This document shows, piece by piece, positions 21,960-31,608 of a DNA stretch of 64,000 nt. How positions within the stretch are numbered: position 1 is the stretch's first letter; each line of letters begins with the position of its first letter. Below the pieces are notes generated by a model. That model was not told the DNA's origin and did no database searches. It saw nothing but the letters and a program-made list of their open reading frames with translations. Origin of the DNA: Paracorniculantispora psalliotae (Eukaryota > Ascomycota > Sordariomycetes > Hypocreales > Cordycipitaceae); NCBI GenBank assembly GCA_002796755.1, contig PHFE01000008.1, positions 1,077,388-1,141,387 on the forward strand, in the 5' to 3' direction. The translations under genes and the position numbers were made by a program.

Positions 21960-23651
21960 ATGGTTTATCCGGGATCGAGAAGCACCGGATGCGGCCGGTG
22001 TCGCCAGCGACGAATCAAGGTCCGTTCCATTTCAAATTGGCATACGGCATCATGCTGATCTATAAGAGTGGTAGTGTGATGAGAGGCGGCCGGGCTGCAA
22101 TCGCTGTGAGAAACATGGCGTCTCATGCCCTGGGTACTATCGGCCATTGGAACTCCGCCTTTATTCTGGCCCGGCTGGATTGCGACGTCTGAGCAGCGAG
22201 GCAGGCAATGGCAGATCGCTGGCGTCAGCCGCACCACAGCCTCGCTATCACTCACCGAACGAGAAGACTCAGCAGGATGCAAATCTGTTGCAAGGGCCAC
22301 TCATGCAGCTGCCACAGGCGCTAGCAGATACAGAGGCCATCTCCTACTTCCTTAAGGAGCATTGCATCCGTCCAACTCCCGGAACTTTTTCGGGGTATCT
22401 AGACTTTCTGCCAAACATGCTATCCGCATCAAACCCAAATTCACTACTGAGACTTGCTTCATCCGCGTCTGCATGTTTATCTTTATCGCGCCGCCTCAGG
22501 TCTAAACCGCTTGATCTTCAGGCTCGCAAATACTATGGCGAAGCCCTCTCTGCTACTAGTATTGCACTTCATAATTCATCAGCAATGTGGAAAGAGGAGG
22601 TAGTTGCTGCGATATTGTTACTCAAACTGTTTGAGGTAGAGTCCTTCCAGCTCGCGGCCATTCAACGCAAACTCTGTTCCGAGCTAATGTTATTCCGATT
22701 TCCAGGATATCGACGGAAAATGCACTACTGCGCAAGATGTACATCTTGATGGCATTATCCAGCTCTTTCAAGCACGAGGCCAGGCGCTGCTCGAAGTCAC
22801 AGCAACAAACCCGGTATATAGCTGGGCTTATACACAGCTGGTATGCTCCATAACGGTGGAATGCTGGAGCTCCATTAAGACTAACTTATCAGCAAATGTA
22901 TGCTTTTATAACAGGGAAATCCTTCCCATGTCTACAGGTCCCTGAATGCGAGCTCAATTTATGCAGTATTACAACTGGCATGGGTGTACTGACAGCCAAA
23001 ATCAGCCAGTTTTGCACACAGGCAGCACGCCTTAAAGCAATGAAGGCAAATAACCAGCAAATTGCTCAGCTGGGTGCTTCACTTTCAAGGAGCATGCAAC
23101 AGTCTATAATTCTACAACAAGAAATAGAGACTTGGTTTGGTGGCCTTAGTCCTGTCTTCAAGCCAAAAAGGACACAGGCTGCGAATGGTGATGTGCTGAT
23201 CACATATGCGACGAGGCTTCTTGGGATCCTTTGGACATTGCACTATACCGCTCGGATCTTCTTCTCCATCGGCACATTATCGTGCTTTCGAACGTATTTG
23301 GGACTTCAGGGCTATCACTTCGGGGATGAGGAGAAAGATTTAATTACAGCGACATCCACAACGGCGACAGATAATGCAGTGTCGTCAATAAATGCCATTT
23401 GCCTCAGCATACCCTACAATTTAGGGATTGTTGATCAGAGTGGTCAAGCTAATGCAGTACCGGATCAAAACGCAAGTTCTTCCTTATATTTGATATGGCC
23501 ACTTGCTTTAGTAGCCAAATGTCACCTTAGCACATCGACTCAATCTCGCATATGCCATGAAACGTTGGCTCGCATACGTTCAATTTATGGAATTGGACTT
23601 GTTGACACGGCTTTACTCAAGATACAAGAGGCGTCCTGGTGGTTATATTGA
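21960..23651 (+). CDS. Zn2Cys6 fungal transcription factor with Fungal_trans_2 (DUF3468)-like body
   Basis: Four exons (21960-22019, 22075-22635, 22706-22840, 22893-23651) join in phase to 504 aa. The N terminus starts MVYPGSRSTGCGRCRQRRIK, and the first splice continues it as CDERRPGCNRCEKHGVSCPGY. This gives the complete six-cysteine binuclear zinc cluster. The donor of intron 1 is the uncommon GTCCGT. Intron 2 has GTAGAG...TTCCAG and intron 3 GTATGC...TATCAG with CTAAC. The remainder is a helix-rich body with no enzyme motif, in the size range of the Fungal_trans_2 group. Its targets cannot be inferred. The neighbours are secreted hydrolases on either side, which may or may not be regulated by it. 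Confidence 0.82.
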
Positions 23652-24673
23652 TAACGGTCTGCTGTGCTGTGAAAAAGAGAGATGGGAACGAAGGTGCAGC
23701 AGTGGATACATACTTCCAAAATGCAAATGGTCGCCAAACAAAACGTCTTGCAACGCAACTCATACACGAGCAGAGAGCAGTGATTATCATATGCAAAATA
23801 ACATCGACCATCTGCGCCTAGAGCCGGTTTTGAAGGCCAAGTGGTATGGCCACTTGTCCACGCCGCAGAAGAAATGTTAGCGTACAGTCAAAGGTATGTT
23901 GTAGTCATATGGCCAGAAACAGGGGAAAGGAAAGAGGTCGGAAGAGTCGCGAGAGGCATCTGGGAACAACGCGCAGCTGGACCTCCGTTAAGCACTGATA
24001 CCGGACTTGTGCGACGTCGGAAGCTAAGAGCACGACTCCGGATTCAACTAGTGTTGTGAGCTAGCCTAGCTATTAAGTTACACACTCATCAGGACGTATA
24101 CTCTGCTTGTGTTGCAGGGCGATAGGCCAGATACAAGCTCGTTATGGCGGTGCAGTACGCGATGTGCCAGCGATAGCTTCGTTTAGTGTAATTATAGAAC
24201 GCAGTCCAGACCTAGTTTGCGTGGAGGGGTCATAGATCTGCAGCGTGGTATCACCGAAGTAAAGAAGCAGTTTACCTCATGTAAACATATATCTTTCTCT
24301 GAATCGACGTCGCCATCCGTTGAATCTTTTGCTATCTAGGGTTACATCCTTGCCTCCAGCCAGCTCTTTCACTATAACCCCCTAAAGCAACAAATGATTC
24401 CCTGCAGACACATTCAAAGAGCCAGAGAATGCAATTTTGATGAAAAGTCGATCAATTTTAATAGTTAGTACTGGTCCGACCTGCGTCTTGTCCTCCAGAA
24501 CGAGGGCTGCTGTTCCGGTCACTCATAAAGCTAATTGCTGTGCCACGTTCTGAAAAATATAAACACTATCAGTTGACCCTAATACAACGTATTCCGGTAG
24601 AGTCCGGACGGCACGCAAAAGACATTATAATGACTATAGCAAACCGCCGGAATTATCTGATCAACTTTTTCTT
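23652..24673. other. Convergent intergenic region, no gene seen
   Basis: About 1 kb between the Zn2Cys6 gene and the lipase 3' end. Short frames on both strands lack homology and codon bias. Confidence 0.4.
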
Positions 24674-26065
24674 CTACTCCTGTACATGTTGGCTTTTGAT
24701 CGGACCAACCCTCTTCCCAAGCAGATCCAGCAGCGCATCCGCAATTACCGTAGGTAGCAGCTCAAACTGCGCCCTATCCAGTGAACCGGACACCTCTGTT
24801 CTCCTGCTGCATCCTTTGTGCGGCACGCCTGGCACGCCATTCATGACCTGTTTCAACCACGAAAGTGCCAGAGAGGCTCCTACCACGGCATAGGTATCAT
24901 GGTTCGAAAAGACATCACGCACATACTCGACGGAAGCGCCATCGGCGCAGTATTTATCTACCAGGCTGTCTGAATCGGCCACAGGACTAATCTCGTCCTG
25001 TGCTGATTTGTACCAGAACAACGGGATAGTCGGTGTCGCTTTGCCTAGGCTGTTCTCGTTGCTGATACGCAAGAACTGGTCGTTGGTGAGTAGAAAATTG
25101 CGCTCCTTGAACATGCCTAGCACGTCCCTATCCATGAACTCAACCACATTGGCCGCCAGGCATTGCTTCAGGGGCAGGTAGAAGAGTTCCTTATCCTCAG
25201 GTCTGAGCGCCGCATCTAGTAAAGGTTTGGCTTCAGGGTACTGCGATGATAAGCCCATTACGGCAGTCGGGATGAGGCCCGACGCCGCCTGCGCGTTGAT
25301 GGCAGAGATAACATGACTCAAGATGGGCACTGTTCCACCCAAGGCTGCGCCAGCAATCTGGAGCTCTGGTGCGTACCTTGGCTGCATCTCCGCGGCCCAC
25401 TGACTAGCCATACTGCCTCCTGAGTATCCCCACATGGCGACTGTTGCATCACTGTTGATGCCTGTTGTAGACGTCGAAGCTAGCGCCGCGCGGATGCCAT
25501 CGAGTGTAGCATAGCCTGCAAGCTTATTGGCGTTATACGACGCCTGAGGGCCTTCAAAGTCAGGCACAACGACTACCCAACCCTCCTCGAGCGCCGCCTC
25601 GATCAGCAGGATTTCGACTTGCGAGATCAGTGTGCCAGCTAAGGGACCGCGCTCCGAGCCCTGCTGCAGCACATATGACGGCGCGCAGTCAATCGAGGCG
25701 GCGTCTGTCGCAATCTGATACGATAAGACCTTGCCAAAGTCAGCATTGTAGGGAACCAAGACCGTGGCTACGGTCGCAATGGCGTTGCCGCTGTTGTCGC
25801 TAGTGCGGTAGAGCAGCTGCTGCGTCTGGTTGAGATTAACTGGCACTGCGCCAAATGCGGCCACGGCGGCGGGTGGTGGGCGCTGCTTCAAAATATCGCC
25901 GGGCTTGTACGCTGAAAGGTTACTTTCAGGAAAGTAAAAGGGGTCCTGACTGGGCAATGTAAGCCCAGCACGGGGATGCAAAGGCTGAGACGCCGAAGCG
26001 CGCGGCATCGTGGCGGCGAGGGCCGCAGCCGAAAGGAGAACGAAAAAACGTGTGAGTTTATACAT
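24674..26065 (-). CDS. Secretory lipase (LIP / Candida antarctica lipase A-type alpha/beta hydrolase)
   Basis: The single-exon 463-aa product has a signal peptide (about residues 1-25, FFVLLSAAALAATMPRASA). It has the fold of the fungal secretory lipase family: WGYSGGS with nucleophile Ser about 215, acidic residue Asp about 357 in SAQDEISP, and His about 389 in FSNHDTY. Also typical are the N-terminal DPFYFPE and the segment VVVPDFEGPQ. It is expected to hydrolyse triacylglycerols or long-chain esters outside the cell. The length fits the family (about 450 aa). All three catalytic residues are present. The gene is flanked by long spacers and is not part of an evident cluster. Confidence 0.93.
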   Translation of the reverse strand: MYKLTRFFVLLSAAALAATMPRASASQPLHPRAGLTLPSQDPFYFPESNLSAYKPGDILKQRPPPAAVAAFGAVPVNLNQTQQLLYRTSDNSGNAIATVATVLVPYNADFGKVLSYQIATDAASIDCAPSYVLQQGSERGPLAGTLISQVEILLIEAALEEGWVVVVPDFEGPQASYNANKLAGYATLDGIRAALASTSTTGINSDATVAMWGYSGGSMASQWAAEMQPRYAPELQIAGAALGGTVPILSHVISAINAQAASGLIPTAVMGLSSQYPEAKPLLDAALRPEDKELFYLPLKQCLAANVVEFMDRDVLGMFKERNFLLTNDQFLRISNENSLGKATPTIPLFWYKSAQDEISPVADSDSLVDKYCADGASVEYVRDVFSNHDTYAVVGASLALSWLKQVMNGVPGVPHKGCSRRTEVSGSLDRAQFELLPTVIADALLDLLGKRVGPIKSQHVQE

Positions 26066-27775
26066 CTTGTGTATAGTGTGAAGTTTGTAAGATTGCGGAG
26101 ATTAACGATTGTGAAGTTAAACGAATGTGAGGCTCTAAAGAATGCGGGTGAATGTGTAAAAATGTAGCAACGTAGCGTGTCTTGATGTTCAAAAGGAACG
26201 CGAGTCTGGAGGTTTTATACAGGCAAAGCTCTTTGCCATGTAGTCAAACTGAGCCGAGGCCTTCTTACACCGTATTAATGCTAATTTCGCCGTGGATACT
26301 TGCGTAAATTAGGTTGCAGGGGGCCAAGTCTGCACTATTGTCCTATGTAACACCATTTGCGATTCTGATTTCACCCCCTCGCTACTGGGTTTGAACGGTA
26401 GGTATGATTTGTGCCAAGTATCAGAGTGAAGGCCACGGTTTGCTTTGCGGGTGGCTAATTGCCAAGTGAAATACTTGACAGGCTTCCATGTACTTTGTTA
26501 GTTTATTACTCGGATCGCGCACGACTCTATACAAACAATGTAAAGAGCGACGTAAGGCCACTTTACACCTTGGGGCAATATTTAACAGGTTTAGGCCGAG
26601 CAAGTGACCCCATGGAACGCGCAGGTACTGCCTGGGTGGGTGTTGTTGTTGTCGCTAGCATCCATCCGCCGAGGATTGCCAGACACGAATCGACGTCGAA
26701 ATGTCCCGTATGGGGAAAGACACAACCTGTCATCAGGCGCGGAGTACTGCTAATCAAAGCATAATGCGGGTCTTGAATAAGGGGACAGCACTGAATCGGT
26801 GAGTCTCAATCTCTGCTTCCACGTACCGTGAAGATCGCAAGCAAGCAGTGCTTTAAGCCGTCCCTGCTCCAAAAAAAAAAAGAGGTACAAGCCACTAGTG
26901 ACACAACCTCTTAGCGGCAAACAGTCACTCGCACGGGTGTGAAAATTTACACCGCGATCTAGCAGCCATGTAACCAAGTGACGCCGTCGTTGTGTATTAA
27001 CTCCGAGTGGCGAGGTTGATGGAATTAACGGTAAAGTGTAGTGCACGCGCCAACCTGGTGCGATATTAAACTCCGAACGCACACCCCAGACCCGCTAAAT
27101 CTAAAATGGCCCTTGTTTGCGATGACATTTAAGTAAAGGCAAGATCTATTATAGCTTGCTATGAGTACCCTATCAGCATATAATCGCTTCCTACCATGTC
27201 TCAACCTAGTGAGATGTTAAACTCCGAACGCACATCCCGGACCCGCTAAACCTAAAATGGCCCTTGTTTGCGATGACAGGTACAGTAAAGGCAAGGTCTA
27301 TTATAGCTTGTTATGAGTACCCTATCGGCATATAATCGCTTCCTACTAACTAAGACATGGCCCTTAGGTCACCAAGTTGCTGAACAGCCACCTCGTGTTG
27401 ATACCCTGCTGCACACATACAGTCCCTGCCCTGCCATAAGGATCGATACTCGAGAATACAGGGAATCCACTTCGATCGGCACACTCAACGTATCGTTCCG
27501 GGAAGTACCCCAATTGAACCTCGGCGGAGGCTGGAGGTATGTTCCTCGGCAGCCAAAGGAGCAGGAAAGTTTCGAGGCGCGACCGAGGTTTTGCACACGA
27601 ATATCAGCCAAGAGACTAAAAGCAGTGATGTCTTATAAAGCAGCTGCTTCCCAACTACTTTTTGCCTTCATTGCACTTCGCTACTACATACTCGCAACTG
27701 CGCTCGCTTTATTCACACACAAACTGTCTGCCAGACACAATTCTTTTCGCTTCGATATTTTCCGCCAAGTAGACC
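26066..27775. other. 1.7-kb intergenic region containing a tandem duplication
   Basis: This is the shared upstream space of the lipase and the alpha/beta hydrolase. It contains the 151-bp period duplication at 27051-27347 and a pyrimidine-rich leader before the hydrolase ATG. No gene is seen. Confidence 0.45.
27051..27347. repeat. Two tandem copies of a ~145-bp unit (151-bp period)
   Basis: Unit 1 is 27051-27195 and unit 2 is 27202-27347. Both start CAACCT(G/A)GTG and end ATAATCGCTTCCTAC. They differ at about ten positions, mostly transitions, plus one small indel around 27127/27279. Confidence 0.92.
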
Positions 27776-28750
27776 ATGGCCGCAAAACCTTCCACTTACG
27801 AGGACCAAGAGGCCTGGAAAGACATCCAAGCGTTTCTCCCCTCTCGGTTGTATTTTACTACCAACCACTCCCCAACTGAGGAATGGTGGCAACACCGCGG
27901 TCATCATCTTCATCTCGATCGATGGCGCAACCCGTCTGCTAAGGTCCGAGTCATCCTCCACCATGGTGTTGGCACAAATGGCCGCCAAATGTCCATGATC
28001 TTGGGGGTTCCCTTGCACAAAGCAGGTTTTGAAGCCGTGGCCATTGATATGCCAGGGTATGGATGCACTGAAGTTGCTTCAAACAACAAGACCTTCGCAT
28101 ACGACGAATGGGTTCAAATTGGCAGCGATTTCGTCGATCATGAACTCGAAAATGATCCACGGCCTATCGTGTTATACGGACTGAGTGCAGGAGGCATGCT
28201 GACGTACCACATTGCCGCTCTCAACCGAAAGGTTAGCGGTATTATTGGAATGACATTCCTGGATTTGCGATTCCAACAGGTTGCAGATGAAACGTCTCGT
28301 GATCTACTTGCCAGCCGTGTGGGCCTGCCTCTTGCGACTTTCGCCAACGCCACGGGGTTGCATTGGCTTCGGATACCGATGTCGCGAGCGAGCAAAATGT
28401 ATACGCTGGTGAACAACGACAAAGCTTTGAGGGTTTTCCTAAAGGACAAATCTTCCGCAGGATCTTCCGCGACTATGCGGTTTCTGTCGACTTATGCCTC
28501 TTACAAGCCCGCAATGGAGCCAGAAGACTTTGACGTTTGCCCGATTTTGCTTACGCAACCAGCTGAAGACAGGTGGACACCAGAGCACCTCAGCAACTTA
28601 GTTCTTGAGAGGATTAAAAGAGTGTCGGTTAGAAGGGTTGTGTTGACTAACGCTGGGCACTATCCACTGGAAGATCCAGGTTTACAAGAGATGGCGGATG
28701 CGATAATAGTTTTTTTGGAAAGCTTAGAAATGCGACATGAGAAACTATGA
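27776..28750 (+). CDS. Alpha/beta hydrolase fold protein, intracellular
   Basis: The single-exon 324-aa protein has no signal peptide. An HHG oxyanion-hole motif lies at about 62-64 and a GLSAGG nucleophile elbow at 135-140 (Ser about 137). An Asp lies in QPAEDRWTP (about 265) and a His in NAGHYPLED (about 295), so the triad is complete. The layout is that of esterase or lysophospholipase-like hydrolases. The substrate is unknown. A related MPGYGCTE segment (92-99) fits the strand 4 loop. The start is supported by a CAAG-type leader (GTAGACCATGG) and the absence of an upstream in-frame ATG close by. Confidence 0.88.
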   Translation: MAAKPSTYEDQEAWKDIQAFLPSRLYFTTNHSPTEEWWQHRGHHLHLDRWRNPSAKVRVILHHGVGTNGRQMSMILGVPLHKAGFEAVAIDMPGYGCTEVASNNKTFAYDEWVQIGSDFVDHELENDPRPIVLYGLSAGGMLTYHIAALNRKVSGIIGMTFLDLRFQQVADETSRDLLASRVGLPLATFANATGLHWLRIPMSRASKMYTLVNNDKALRVFLKDKSSAGSSATMRFLSTYASYKPAMEPEDFDVCPILLTQPAEDRWTPEHLSNLVLERIKRVSVRRVVLTNAGHYPLEDPGLQEMADAIIVFLESLEMRHEKL

Positions 28751-28867
28751 GGTAATACAGCGACAGGCTGCCAGCACAGCTGCACCGGCTATCCAATACA
28801 TTATATCCCAATTCGCGAATGTCTAAATTAATCAGTCTGTTGAATTTAATTTCATTTAAAATATTAC

Positions 28868-29040
28868 TTCAATATTGTTTTGCGCAAAATCAGCTTCACC
28901 TCACACTGTCTATATTTTAAATTGAGCCTCCGCTGTAACCGCTGAAAAAGTGCTTATTAGCACGCGCCTCCAGCCTGAGGCGCCTGTTGACGAGCGTGAC
29001 AGCCTAAAACACCCACTAATGCCGCCCTTTTTAAGTTGTT
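28868..29040. repeat. Dispersed repeat copy 1, truncated relative of the MITE-like element at 45.5 kb
   Basis: It begins TATTGTTTTGCGCAAAATCAGCTTCACC and shares with 45533-45720 the order of blocks: CACT(G)CTCTATA, CCTCCAGCCT(G/C)AGG(C)GCCTGTT, AGCGTGA(C/T)(A/G)GCCTAAAA and CACCCACTAA. The right terminus is not recognisable here. It fills most of the 28751-29073 spacer. Confidence 0.8.
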
Positions 29041-29073
29041 GTCCGAATTTGTTTATTTGCTATTTGTTTTAGT

Positions 29074-29634
29074 TTAAGCCCCCTTGTCCCAGAGAAGCGG
29101 CTGCCCGTCTAGCGTCGCGTTAAAGCGCACCATGTAATCACTCTTGCCCAGCGCCACGCCCTCCTTTCTCAAAATGTTGTACGCCGTCACCATGTGAAAG
29201 TACTGATAAGACATGTTAAACGCCGACACATATACATGCAGCGGCACCTCCTCCTCCCCATCATCCCCCGGCAGCATCAGCGTACCCGTCGCGATGCGCG
29301 CGCTGACGGCCTCCGGATCGGCGTCCCGGAGAAGACGCAGCGCGGCCTCCAAGCGCGTCCGCAGCGCGGCATAGGAAGTAAGATCGGAGTCATGATAGCC
29401 CCATCCATGCGCGGAGGTGCCACAGACACGCGAGACGAGTTTATCGACGCAGGTTGCGACGATGGCGCAGTGCGCGCGAAAGGGCAGCATGTCTGGGTGC
29501 GTGCGGGCCTCGAGGAGCGTGGAAGCCGCTGGGGAGGAGGAGGATTCGGCGTGCGTCAGGAAGGAGAGGGTGGTAGATACGACGTCGGCGGCGGGCACGA
29601 AGAAGGCGTTGTAGCCATTGAATTGGTGAGCCAT
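29074..29634 (-). CDS. DUF1993-family protein
   Basis: The single-exon 186-aa product is helical, with no signal peptide or membrane span. Features seen are THPDMLPFRAHCAIVATCVDKLVSRVCG (about 45-72), a YAALRTRLEAALRLLRDAD helix, and a YVSAFNMSYQYFHMVTAYNILRKEGVALGKSDYM block near the end. These are the conserved blocks of the DUF1993 (DinB/helical-bundle related) family found in bacteria and fungi. The function is unknown. It is divergently oriented from SAM35 across a 540-bp spacer. Confidence 0.85.
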   Translation of the reverse strand: MAHQFNGYNAFFVPAADVVSTTLSFLTHAESSSSPAASTLLEARTHPDMLPFRAHCAIVATCVDKLVSRVCGTSAHGWGYHDSDLTSYAALRTRLEAALRLLRDADPEAVSARIATGTLMLPGDDGEEEVPLHVYVSAFNMSYQYFHMVTAYNILRKEGVALGKSDYMVRFNATLDGQPLLWDKGA

Positions 29635-30173
29635 GACTATGGTAAGTGAAGTTGTGAGTCGCTTTGAGCGTGTGGTATAAGTTCGTTGGCGGTATTCTGA
29701 GGACAGGTACAGGTAAATATATTAAGGTATAAGTAGAAAGATAAATACATATATGGATATTCTCTTCATAGAGACGACACGACTCTTATAGCTCATTATT
29801 GGAGAGAAGCGCAAGCCTTGCCCGTTTTTGAGCGGCGCCGAATGAATGTCTCCGGGGAAGACCACCGCCGTGAGCCTCGCTGATTGGCTCGCCGCGACCA
29901 CCAGCAAGACTGCATCACCAAGGCTGCACCCTTCGATGCTTGTTTTGCAGCGACCGAATTTACAATAACCGCATGTGCAAGTAATAATTTTAAGCGCCTC
30001 TGATTGTATGAGCCACGAAATGGCATGACCTGTACAGAGTGCTGCCGACTTACACGGCGGCGGCCCACTCTTCACCGCTCCAGAACGTCACTCTCCGAAT
30101 TTCCAAATTCTGCCGCCGACTTGACCCTGATGTTGCCGCCCATTCATCCAACCACCACATCACAGACCAAAAC
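29635..30173. promoter_or_regulatory. Divergent promoter region of the DUF1993 gene and SAM35
   Basis: About 540 bp shared upstream region with no coding signal beyond shadows. Confidence 0.4.
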
Positions 30174-31184
30174 ATGGCCGCGCAAGCATCACCAGGCCTG
30201 TTCTCAGCGCCCGCACCCATACGTGCCCTCTTCAAGGCCGTGCCTCTCGCCGTGCACCCCGCCGAGTCCCTCCCCGCGCGCGCCCCCGCGACTGACACCG
30301 ACGCCGATGGGAATGCGGTGCCGAGATTATACGTCTTTGCGCGCGAGCGCGACGCGCAGATGGGTCTGCCGAGCTATAACCCGTCGTGTCTGAAATGGCA
30401 GGTATGTTTTTAGCCACTACTATTTATGATTTAATTGCAGGATAGAATGGGGATTGTAGTGCTGACGGAGAAAGCAGACGATTCTGAGAATAGCAAATGT
30501 GGACGTCCAGCTCGTGCCCTCGTCGAATCACGCCTCGCCGTCCGGCGCCCTGCCGTTCTTGATACAACCTGGAGGAGCGGCGGGAGTGCCGCTGACGGGC
30601 GAGAAGATTGGGCGCTTCGCGGGACAGCGCGCGCCGCAAGCGAACCTCGACGATCCGTCGCCGCGCATCGACGCCTACGCCGCGCTCGTCGCGCACCGCA
30701 TCCGTCCAGCATGGGTACGTCCCCCACCCCCGTCTCCCCTTTCCCACTTCTCGGTTGACAATGCTAATTGAAATAGTTGCACGCGTTGTACGTCAACCCC
30801 GCCAACGACGACCTCCTTACCGCGCTCTACCTCCCCGCCTCGGCCCTCCTTCGCCCGACGCAGCGCCACGCCCTCCGCGCCGCGGCCACGTCCGAAATTC
30901 TCAAAACGACGCGCGCCGGTACAGCGCCCGGCATCGACACGGAACAAATCTACCACGATGCCGACGAGGCGTTTGGCGCGCTGACAACGCTGCTCGGGGA
31001 GGAGGACTGGTTTCTGGGCGGGGATGGGCCGGGCGTGCTGGATGCGGAAGTCTTCGCATATACGCATTTGTTGGTGGGCGGGCAGCTGGCGTGGACGGAT
31101 GGGAGGCTGGGGGAGGTGCTGCGCCGGCATGAAGGGCTGGTGCGGCATGCGGAGAGGCTATATGAACGCTGTTGGGGGAGTTGA
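30174..31184 (+). CDS. SAM35: Metaxin-like SAM35/TOB38 subunit of the mitochondrial SAM complex
   Basis: SAM35 is a peripheral outer-membrane subunit of the sorting and assembly machinery, and it binds beta-signals of mitochondrial beta-barrel precursors. Three exons (30174-30401, 30478-30714, 30777-31184) join in phase 0 to 290 aa. The GST-N-like part contains LYVFARERDAQMGLPSYNP and, after the first splice, TILRIANVDVQLVPSSNHAS and GALPFLI. The GST-C part contains RIRPAWLHALYVNPAN, AATSEILKTTR and FLGGDGPGVLDAEVFAYTHLL. There is no membrane span, unlike SAM37, which favours SAM35. The CAG acceptor at 30477 is the only one restoring the frame, although another CAG lies at 30440. Confidence 0.78.
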
Positions 31185-31608
31185 GAAGTGTAGTGTGGGA
31201 TCTGTACATTACGATATTGACGATATATAATAGTCGTGTGAGCACGGCAATCAATCCACTACTGTATACTATACTGCAACATGCACTCGTCATGGAATCA
31301 TCTCCAAGAGCTGGGGGAGAGGTCATGGTAATGTGATTATCTCGATAAAATACAGCAAGACCGTGATTCATAATGATGGCCCCGAACGCAGCAAATGCTG
31401 ATTATAATGCTGGCCATAGCATTAATGAGACTGAATTCAGCAAGCTGATCATAATGATGGTCAAATGTGCGAGACCGTGCTTTCATAATGATGGTCCAAT
31501 ACCGCCGTGGCGTCAGGAAAGCCTCCATGATAATACCCAAACGCCAAACTCCAAGTCATGTCATCTGTATGCATCGCGCACAGCTCTTACGGCCCGCCAG
31601 TCCACCAC
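31185..31608. repeat. Convergent spacer with a repeated TCATAATGATGG motif
   Basis: TCATAATGATGG occurs near 31368, 31449 and 31484. The first and third copies share a longer GACCGTG...TCATAATGATGG context. No gene is seen. Confidence 0.6.
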
